6,975 nt of DNA from Gemmataceae bacterium (GTDB lineage: Bacteria > Planctomycetota > Planctomycetia > Gemmatales > Gemmataceae): assembly GCA_947490035.1 (NCBI GenBank), contig CANLGS010000213.1:1-6975 (forward strand). Reading direction: 5' to 3'. The translations under genes were made by a program, and so were the position numbers. Shown here one piece after another: positions 1 to 5,123 of the stretch. Position 1 is the first letter of the stretch; the number at the start of each line of letters is the position of its first letter. Below the pieces are notes generated by a model. The model was not told the DNA's origin. It saw only the letters and a program-made list of their open reading frames with translations, and ran no database searches.

Positions 1-50
1 GATCAAGACAAAAGACTGTGTTCTGATAAAAGCAGCCTTTGGTTTTGATC
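1..50. repeat. AT-rich imperfect inverted repeat at the window edge
   Basis: Bases 1-14 (GATCAAGACAAAAG) pair with bases 37-50 (CTTTGGTTTTGATC) at 12 of 14 positions, leaving a 22-base loop that contains TGATAAAA. The stretch is much more AT-rich than the rest of the window. It could be the terminator hairpin of a gene lying to the left, a remnant of a mobile-element end, or part of the promoter region of the gene at 167. The left arm starts exactly at base 1, so it may extend outside the window. No convincing -35/-10 pair can be assigned. Confidence 0.4.
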
Positions 51-76
51 TGCGTCCTTCTGCGTCATCTGCGGCT
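49..76. repeat. Three 9-bp degenerate tandem repeats (TCTGCGTCN type)
   Basis: Three near-identical 9-bp units lie at 49-57 (TCTGCGTCC), 59-67 (TCTGCGTCA) and 68-76 (TCTGCGGCT), with one extra T at base 58. They sit about 90 bp upstream of the first gene's start. Their role is unknown. They could be a dispersed short repeat of the genome or a binding site in the leader, and the sequence alone does not decide. Confidence 0.4.
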
Positions 77-155
77 CTTTTGCTTTTGGTCTCCAGTTCG
101 CCCAAGCGGCAACTTGCCCTCACCTTCTTTCGCGATTACGCTGCACTCACCTTCT

Positions 156-159
156 GGAG
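156..159 (+). promoter_or_regulatory. Shine-Dalgarno GGAG fixing the start at 167
   Basis: GGAG at 156-159 lies 7 bases before the ATG at 167. That ATG opens directly into a signal peptide. A longer in-frame reading from a TTG at base 80 would put 29 unrelated residues ahead of the signal peptide and lacks comparable support. Confidence 0.7.
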
Positions 160-166
160 TGCCGCC

Positions 167-2236
167 ATGTTCCGCCGCATCGTTGCCACCTTCACCCTCA
201 TCCTCGCGGCCAGCTCCGCCAGTGCGCAGCCCGGTCCGCAGTTGCTCACCGTGTTCCCGCCCGGAGCGAAGGCCGGCGGCACGGTCGATGTCACATTCTC
301 CGGTGTGGGCTTCGACGGCGACGAGAAACTGCTGTTCAGCGCGAAGGGGTTCACCGCCGAACCGGCCGGCAAGGCGACCGTCGATCCGAAGGCGCCGAAG
401 GGCCAACCGGCCGCGGTGGTCAAGTTCAAGGTGACCGCGCCGAAGGACGCCAACGGCACCTTCGACGTGCGCGTCGTCAGCAAGAGCGGCCTGAGCAACC
501 CGCGCGCGTTCGTCGTCACCGGCATGATCGACGTGAACGAAACCGAGCCGAACAACGACGTACCGCAGGCGCAGAAGATCGAACTCGAGACGACCGTGAA
601 CGGCGTCATCAGCGCGCCGACGGACGTGGACTTCGTCAGCTTCAAGGCGAAGGCCGGGCAGAACGTGGTGGTGTACTGTCTCACGTCGAGCATCGACAGC
701 CGGATGCAGGCCGACCTGATGGTGAGCGGGCCGGACGGCAAGCCGCTGGCGTCGAACCGCGGCTATCGCGGCGGCGACGCGGTCCTCGAATTCAAGGCGC
801 CCACCGACGGCGATTACGTCGTGCGCGTGTCGCAGTTCGCGTACACCACCGGCGGCCCGGACCACTTCTACCGGCTCACGGCGACGGCCGCGCCGTGGGC
901 GCCCGCGGTGTTCCCGCCGGTCGCGGCGGCGAAGGCCGCACCGGTGTCCTCGTGGTCCGTCGCGCCGACGGCCGCGATGATCGACCTCCACGAACCGACC
1001 TCACCCGGCGGCCACCCGCTGCTCGCGGGCGCGAACCCGCTCGTCCTCGACAACGCGAAGAACAACACCGCGGCCGACGCCCAGGCGGTCCAGGTGCCGT
1101 GCGATGTCGCGGGGCGCGTGATGAAGAAGAACGCCCGCCACTGGTACAGCTTCGCCGCGAAGAAGGGCGACGTGTGGACCCTCGAAGTGTTCGCGGAGCG
1201 CATCGGCTCGCCGGTCGATGCGTACTTCCTCCTCACCGACGACAAGGGCAAGGTGATTACCGAACAGGACGACGAGCCGGACTCGCTCAGCCCGAACCAG
1301 TTCTACACCAAGTCCGACGACCCCGGCCGCTACCGCTTCGTCGTGCCCGCGGACGGCACGTACAAGGTGATGGTGTCCACGCGCGAGGCCGGTGTGCGGT
1401 TCGGCGTGCGCGACCAGTTCGTGCTGCGGGTCGCGAAGGAGAAGCCGGACTTCCGCGTCGCGGTGATGCCGATGGTGCAGTACCTGCCGGACGCGGGCAC
1501 GCTCGCGCGGGGCAGCAGCGCGGTGTTCGCGGTGTTCGTGTTCCGCTTCGACGGCTTCGACGGCGCGATCGAACTGACCGCCGACAAGCTGCCGCCCGGC
1601 GTGACGTGCCCGAAGCAGTTCATCGGGCCGGGGCAGACGCGCGGCGCGCTCGTGCTGACCGCCGACAAGGACGCGGAGGACCTCGACGGCTTCGTGAAGG
1701 TCACCGCGACCGCGGGCGAGTTGAAGCACGCGGTGCGGCCGTTCACGGTGACGTGGCCGGCGGTCGGCGTTCAACAGAACCAGATTCCCAACACGCCGAT
1801 GATTACGCGCATGGATCGCGGCGACGGGTTGGCGTTCGCGGTTCGCGGGGACTCGCCGTTCACGCTCACGCCGACCGAGACGGCGTTCGCGGCGAAGGCC
1901 GGCGGGAAGATCGACGTGACGCTGAAGGTGACGCGAAAGGAGACGTTCAAGGACGGGATCGCGGTCATCTCCGCGGCACCGAACTTCGGCCCGAAGCCGG
2001 CGAACAACCAGCCGGCGGCGCCGGTCGGCACCGCGGCGGCGGGGAGCGCCGAGATCAAGGTGAGTGTGGACATCCCCGCGAACCTGCCGCCGGGCACCCA
2101 CACGCTGGTGCTTCGCGGCCAGAGCGCCGCGCCGGTGCCGAAGGGCGGGAACAACGCGATCCTGCGCCCGGTGCCGACCTACGCGGCCGTGCCGATCACG
2201 GTGGTGGTGGAAGGCGGGCCGCCGAAGAAGAAGTGA
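167..2236 (+). CDS. Secreted protein with two PPC-like (pre-peptidase C-terminal) domains and Ig-like C-terminal region
   Basis: This 689-residue protein is probably exported to the periplasm or cell surface. Residues 1-20 form a signal peptide (MFRR, a hydrophobic core, then ASA before Gln21 as a type I cleavage site). Residues about 25-118 resemble an IPT/TIG-like beta-sandwich (FPPGAKAGGTVDVTFSGVGF). Residues about 120-242 look like a first PPC domain, opening with NETEPNND and carrying VDFVSFKAKAGQNV and APTDGDYVVRV. Residues about 295-423 repeat this plan (NNTAADAQ, HWYSFAAKKGDVWTLEV, VPADGTYKVMV). The remainder is all-beta and Ig-like, ending in GGPPKKK. No protease, cytochrome or other catalytic domain is visible, so it is likely a binding or structural protein. 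PPC-type proteins are common in planctomycetes. The exact substrate is unknown. The gene is intact and converges on the WXXGXW gene. The start was chosen by Shine-Dalgarno plus signal peptide. Confidence 0.88.
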   Translation: MFRRIVATFTLILAASSASAQPGPQLLTVFPPGAKAGGTVDVTFSGVGFDGDEKLLFSAKGFTAEPAGKATVDPKAPKGQPAAVVKFKVTAPKDANGTFDVRVVSKSGLSNPRAFVVTGMIDVNETEPNNDVPQAQKIELETTVNGVISAPTDVDFVSFKAKAGQNVVVYCLTSSIDSRMQADLMVSGPDGKPLASNRGYRGGDAVLEFKAPTDGDYVVRVSQFAYTTGGPDHFYRLTATAAPWAPAVFPPVAAAKAAPVSSWSVAPTAAMIDLHEPTSPGGHPLLAGANPLVLDNAKNNTAADAQAVQVPCDVAGRVMKKNARHWYSFAAKKGDVWTLEVFAERIGSPVDAYFLLTDDKGKVITEQDDEPDSLSPNQFYTKSDDPGRYRFVVPADGTYKVMVSTREAGVRFGVRDQFVLRVAKEKPDFRVAVMPMVQYLPDAGTLARGSSAVFAVFVFRFDGFDGAIELTADKLPPGVTCPKQFIGPGQTRGALVLTADKDAEDLDGFVKVTATAGELKHAVRPFTVTWPAVGVQQNQIPNTPMITRMDRGDGLAFAVRGDSPFTLTPTETAFAAKAGGKIDVTLKVTRKETFKDGIAVISAAPNFGPKPANNQPAAPVGTAAAGSAEIKVSVDIPANLPPGTHTLVLRGQSAAPVPKGGNNAILRPVPTYAAVPITVVVEGGPPKKK

Positions 2237-2265
2237 CGTGCGAGCCGGAAGCGTGTCTTTGGTTT

Positions 2266-2423
2266 TTGCCCTCTCCCCTTGCGGGAGAGGGTGGCCGGCA
2301 CTTCGCCGGACGGGTGAGGGGTAGGGTTCGCATATCAAGACGGCTTCGCGTGGTGCGCTTGGCCCGGCACCCCTCACCCGTCCGCGAAGCGCGGCCACCC
2401 TCTCCCGCAAGGGGAGAGGGCAA
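2266..2423. repeat. REP/BIME-like nested inverted repeat between convergent genes
   Basis: Two arms, 2266-2322 and 2369-2423, are near-perfect reverse complements around a 46-base centre. Their outer 32 bases are identical and so are their inner 13. Each arm also folds on itself. In the left arm CCCTCTCCC (2269-2277) pairs with GGGAGAGGG (2283-2291), and CCGGC (2295-2299) pairs with GCCGG (2305-2309). In the right arm CCGCG (2382-2386) pairs with CGCGG (2390-2394), and CCCTCTCCC (2398-2406) pairs with GGGAGAGGG (2412-2420). The arms differ in the small hairpin, yet pairing is kept in both. The element fills the gap between two convergent stop codons, so it could block read-through both ways, but there is no T-tract typical of intrinsic terminators. 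It is most likely a copy of a dispersed REP-type family. Confidence 0.85.
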
Positions 2424-2438
2424 GAGAAGAACACTCCA

Positions 2439-4874
2439 CTACTCCTCGCGAGACTTCTTCGCGGGCTTACCGGGCGGGGCCGGTTGCGGCGGTGCGGCCG
2501 GCGGCTTGGTCGGCTGAACGACCTTCACCGGCGGCGCGGCCGGAGGCGCCGCAGCCGGTCGCGGCTGCGCGGGCGGCGCAACCGCGACCGCGACCGGCTG
2601 CGACTGAACGACAGGTGCGACAGGTGCGACTGCCACCGGCGCCGGCTGCGGGCGCGGCACCGGAGGCGCGACCACCACCGGTTTCGGCGTCGGTTGAACC
2701 ACGGGGGGCACCACAGCAACCGGCTTGGGCGGCTGCGGAGCCGGGGGCGCGATCACCGGCGGCGCGATCACCGGCGGCTTTGGCTGCGGTTGAGCCACAG
2801 GGGGCGCGACCACGGCCGGCTTCGGCGGGACGGGCGGCGGCGCAACCGGCGGGTTCACCCTCGGCGCCACCGGCGGAAGGACCGGCGGCTTCGGTTGAAC
2901 GACCGGCGGCGCGACCGGCTTCGGATCAACCCGCGGAACGAGCGGAGTCACGGGCGGTTTCGGCTCGACCTTCGGCGCCACCGGCGGGAGCACCGGTTGC
3001 GCCGGCGGGTTCACTTTCGGCGCGACGGGCGGAAGTACCACCGGCTTCGGCTCGACCTTCGGCTCGACGACCGGCGGGTTCACGACCGGCTTCGGGTCCG
3101 CCTTCGGCAGCGGGTTGACCGGCGGTTGCGTCACCGGTGGGTTCACCTTCGGAGCGACCACTGGGGGCGTGATCGGGGTCACCGGCGGGTTCACCTTCGG
3201 CGGGTTGCCCTTCGGCGGATCGACCTTCGCGCCGCGCAGCGGGTCCGGCGGCGGCGCCTTGTGTTCCTCCGTGCTGATCGCGGCCCGCGCCGCGGCGGTC
3301 TTCGGCACATCCAGTTTGATGGTCTGCGGCTGCGGCCCGATCATTTGCGCGCCAGGCGCCCCCATCGTGCGCGGCTGGTTTACCACCGCGGTTTCGAGCT
3401 TCGTCCGCTGCGCGCCCACGTCGCGAATCTGTTTCGCGGCGGTCGCCTCGGTGCGCTGGCTCTCGGCGCTCACCGGCACGAACTTCGTTCGCGTCAGGTC
3501 GGGCGCGACCCTCAGCGGCGCCACCATCGCCACGTTCGACACGTCGCGGTTGCCCACCGTCGGGGCGCCGTTCACCACCGTGATGTTGTTCGTCACGTTG
3601 GTGATGTTCGTCCGCGTGATGTTGTTGATGGTCGTGTTCTGCTGAACCAGCGTGACCGGCGGGCGCGCGATGTCGCCGCGATACCGCCCCGCGTACAAGT
3701 CGTTCACGCCGCCGTGCCAGCGCGGGTTGTCGCGGTACGCGACCGAGTAATGGCTCCAGAGCGGGTCGTAGCCCCACGAGCGACCGACGCCGTACCCGAC
3801 GGCGAACCCGTTGCGGCCCACGCTTCCGCACCACGCGGAGTAACCGACCGTGGCGTAGCGCGGCTCGAAGTAGTCGCCGAAGTAGTAGTTCCCGTGTCCG
3901 CGGCGCACGAACAGCGCGCCCGTCATGCACGGCTCGCTGACCACGTACACCGGCGTGTAGACGAACCCGTCCCGCGTGTACACCGCGTGCGAGACGACGA
4001 CCGGCGCGAACAGTACGCCGCGCGTGGAGAGCGGGTAGTCCCAGTAGCCGTCGCAGAACACGTACCCGGCCGGGGTCCAGTGGTAGCGGGCCGGCGCCCA
4101 CACCCAGTCGGCGCGGTGCTCGACCCACACTCCCGGCCGCCAGAAGTACTTGCCGCGCCACACCCACGAACCGGGCACGTACACGCTCGTGATCGAGGGC
4201 GCCGCGTTGCTCGGCCCGATTTCGAGCGACTGCGGCGGTTGCGGCAGGTACTCGATTTCCGGCTGAACCTGCGCGAGCGGTTGCTGCGGTTGCTGCGGCT
4301 GACGCGGGGCGAGTTCCTGCCAGAAGCCGGGAACGTACTGCCAGCCGCCTTTCACTTCGCGCCAGGCGCCGGGAATCCACGCGCGCCCCGGAGGCGGCTG
4401 GCGCCAGAACCCGCTGATCCAGATGAACTGGCTGCCCTCTTCGTCCCAACTCCAGTAGCCGGGAATCCACTGCACGTTGTCGCCGGCCGGCTTCTGATCC
4501 GGCGGCAGTTCTTCAATCGGTTCGGGCGGTTGCTTCGCCACGACCGGCGACGCGACCGGCGCTTCCGCGGTCGATGCGAACGCCTCGTGAACCGGCCCGC
4601 GCGCCAGCACTTCGATGCCGTCGCCCTGCGCCGGCTGCACCGGCTGGCCGGGGATAGGCAGCGGCAGGGGCACTGGGTCGGGTTGTGCGGCCGGCGCCCG
4701 CCCGCCGATCGGCAGCGCCGGGAGCGGCGCGACCCGCGGACCGGGCAGTGGCTGTTGGCCGGGCGCGTACAGCGGAATCGGCTCCTGGGCCGGCGCGGTA
4801 TTAATGCCGACGAGCGTGAATGCGAGCGAGCCGAACACGCCGAGGGGCAGCACCTTCAGCAGTCGTTCGGTCAT
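2439..4874 (-). CDS. Secreted WXXGXW-repeat protein with Asn-rich region and long proline-rich C-terminal tail
   Basis: This 811-residue protein is predicted to be exported. Residues 1-30 are a signal peptide (MTERLLKVLPLGVFGSLAFT, cleavage probably after APAQ). A Pro-rich stretch of about 100 residues follows. Residues 136-278 carry WXXGXW-type repeats: WIPGYW (136), WISGFW (152), WIPGAW (166), YVPGFW (180), YVPGSW (232), WRPGVW (245), then degenerate copies. Residues about 280-400 are rich in Tyr, Gly and Trp. Residues 411-435 are Asn/Thr-rich (NTTINNITRTNITNVTNN). Residues about 540-803 are almost entirely Pro, Val, Lys, Ala and Gln in units such as APKVNPPV, ending KPAKKSREE. No catalytic motif is seen. 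WXXGXW repeats are known from secreted or outer-membrane proteins of unproven function. The start at 4874 follows GAGG at 9 bases and opens into the signal peptide. An in-frame upstream extension to 5105 would translate an intergenic repeat and is rejected. Confidence 0.9.
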   Translation of the reverse strand: MTERLLKVLPLGVFGSLAFTLVGINTAPAQEPIPLYAPGQQPLPGPRVAPLPALPIGGRAPAAQPDPVPLPLPIPGQPVQPAQGDGIEVLARGPVHEAFASTAEAPVASPVVAKQPPEPIEELPPDQKPAGDNVQWIPGYWSWDEEGSQFIWISGFWRQPPPGRAWIPGAWREVKGGWQYVPGFWQELAPRQPQQPQQPLAQVQPEIEYLPQPPQSLEIGPSNAAPSITSVYVPGSWVWRGKYFWRPGVWVEHRADWVWAPARYHWTPAGYVFCDGYWDYPLSTRGVLFAPVVVSHAVYTRDGFVYTPVYVVSEPCMTGALFVRRGHGNYYFGDYFEPRYATVGYSAWCGSVGRNGFAVGYGVGRSWGYDPLWSHYSVAYRDNPRWHGGVNDLYAGRYRGDIARPPVTLVQQNTTINNITRTNITNVTNNITVVNGAPTVGNRDVSNVAMVAPLRVAPDLTRTKFVPVSAESQRTEATAAKQIRDVGAQRTKLETAVVNQPRTMGAPGAQMIGPQPQTIKLDVPKTAAARAAISTEEHKAPPPDPLRGAKVDPPKGNPPKVNPPVTPITPPVVAPKVNPPVTQPPVNPLPKADPKPVVNPPVVEPKVEPKPVVLPPVAPKVNPPAQPVLPPVAPKVEPKPPVTPLVPRVDPKPVAPPVVQPKPPVLPPVAPRVNPPVAPPPVPPKPAVVAPPVAQPQPKPPVIAPPVIAPPAPQPPKPVAVVPPVVQPTPKPVVVAPPVPRPQPAPVAVAPVAPVVQSQPVAVAVAPPAQPRPAAAPPAAPPVKVVQPTKPPAAPPQPAPPGKPAKKSREE
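2466..3257 (-). repeat. Low-complexity Pro/Val/Lys-rich coding repeat region
   Basis: This stretch encodes residues about 540-803 of the WXXGXW protein. Variants of (A/E/V)PK-V-(N/E/D)-P-(P/K)-P-V recur near residues 559, 574, 604, 618, 633, 647 and 670, followed by APPV, QPKP and PPVIA units. DNA-level tandem copies are visible: a 15-bp unit GGCGCGATCACCGGC repeated exactly at 2746-2760 and 2761-2775, and a 9-bp unit GACAGGTGC repeated at 2610-2618 and 2619-2627. Such DNA can expand or contract by slippage. The repeats are in multiples of three bases, so length changes would keep the frame. Confidence 0.8.
4041..4469 (-). other. WXXGXW repeat domain of the 811-residue protein
   Basis: Six clear hexapeptides of the form (W/Y)-x-P/S-G-x-W lie at protein residues 136, 152, 166, 180, 232 and 245. 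Weaker relatives follow, WTPAGY at 266 and CDGYW at 274. Spacing is 14-16 residues within the first four, then a Gln/Pro-rich break at about 190-228 separates the last pair. This is the diagnostic region of the protein. The Trp-rich strands probably form a small repeated beta structure, but their ligand is not known from the sequence. Confidence 0.8.
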
Positions 4875-4883
4875 GGTTGGATA

Positions 4884-4887
4884 CCTC
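4884..4887 (-). promoter_or_regulatory. Shine-Dalgarno GAGG for the WXXGXW gene
   Basis: On the minus strand GAGG lies 9 bases before the ATG at 4874-4872 (CCGAGGTATCCAACC then ATG). Together with the signal peptide that starts at this ATG, it supports 4874 as the true start over the upstream in-frame alternative at 5105. Confidence 0.6.
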
Positions 4888-4966
4888 GGGAAACAGCGGT
4901 GCGGGCGCTTGTGGTCTGACAGGAAACGCGGCGGCGTGCGGAACTTGCGCCGCGCGCGAGTGGTGT

Positions 4967-4981
4967 AACGCGAACCGCGTT
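4967..4981. promoter_or_regulatory. Small palindrome in the leader of the WXXGXW gene
   Basis: AACGCG-AAC-CGCGTT is a perfect 6-bp inverted repeat with a 3-base centre, about 93 bases upstream of the start at 4874. It could be an operator half-site pair or a small leader hairpin. In DNA this GC-rich such short palindromes also arise by chance. No clear -35/-10 promoter can be placed near it. Confidence 0.25.
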
Positions 4982-5008
4982 CTGGGAAAAGGGGAAGTTT
5001 GGGGTGGA

Positions 5009-5042
5009 GGTGAACCGCGACCGTGAGGGAGCGGGTGGCCGA
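5009..5042. repeat. 34-bp intergenic repeat, copy 1 (direct)
   Basis: This 34-bp unit, beginning GGTGAACCGCGACCGTGAGG and ending GGGTGGCCGA, is identical to copy 2 at 5047-5080, giving a period of 38 bp. It lies in the spacer between the BBP7 and WXXGXW genes. Three copies in about 110 bp with near-perfect identity indicate recent duplication or a family kept uniform by copying. Confidence 0.88.
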
Positions 5043-5046
5043 TCCT

Positions 5047-5119
5047 GGTGAACCGCGACCGTGAGGGAGCGGGTGGCCGACACATTTGCCCACCCGCTCC
5101 CTCACGGTCGCGGTTCACC
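5047..5119. repeat. Copies 2 and 3 of the 34-bp repeat in inverted orientation: a 30-bp perfect stem
   Basis: Copy 2 at 5047-5080 is followed by an inverted copy 3. Bases 5047-5076 are the exact reverse complement of 5090-5119, with a 13-base loop at 5077-5089. The stem begins only 4 bases after the stop codon of the BBP7 gene (minus strand), so it will form in the 3' end of that transcript. It may protect or terminate that transcript. No T-tract follows, so it is not a classical intrinsic terminator. It is probably a member of a dispersed REP-like family, distinct in sequence from the element at 2266-2423. Confidence 0.88.
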
Positions 5120-5123
5120 AAAC

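Noticed and set aside
80..166. TTG start at 80 for the PPC gene
   Set aside because: It would bury the signal peptide behind 29 residues. The ATG at 167 has a GGAG at good spacing and directly precedes the export signal.
2266..2423. Classical rho-independent terminator or a MITE with target-site duplication
   Set aside because: No T-run follows either arm, and I could see no clear short direct duplication flanking the element, so it is listed as a REP/BIME-like repeat instead.
1001..2434. 477-codon minus-strand frame over the PPC gene and the intergenic repeat
   Set aside because: It is Arg/Val/Ala-rich with no recognisable family, begins inside the palindromic repeat and lies antisense to a convincing secreted protein.
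895..2517. 540-codon plus-strand frame overlapping the PPC gene
   Set aside because: It is an off-frame reading with Arg/Gly-rich composition that runs through the stop region and repeat of the true gene; no start signal or domain.
2484..4919. 811-codon open frame on the plus strand, antisense to the WXXGXW gene
   Set aside because: Its translation is Arg/His-rich low-complexity sequence with no domain or signal, as expected when a GC-rich, Pro/Val-coding gene is read on the opposite strand. The equal length to the real protein is coincidental.
5009..5119. CRISPR array
   Set aside because: There are only two direct copies with a 4-base gap and one inverted copy. There are no spacers of regular length and no cas genes.
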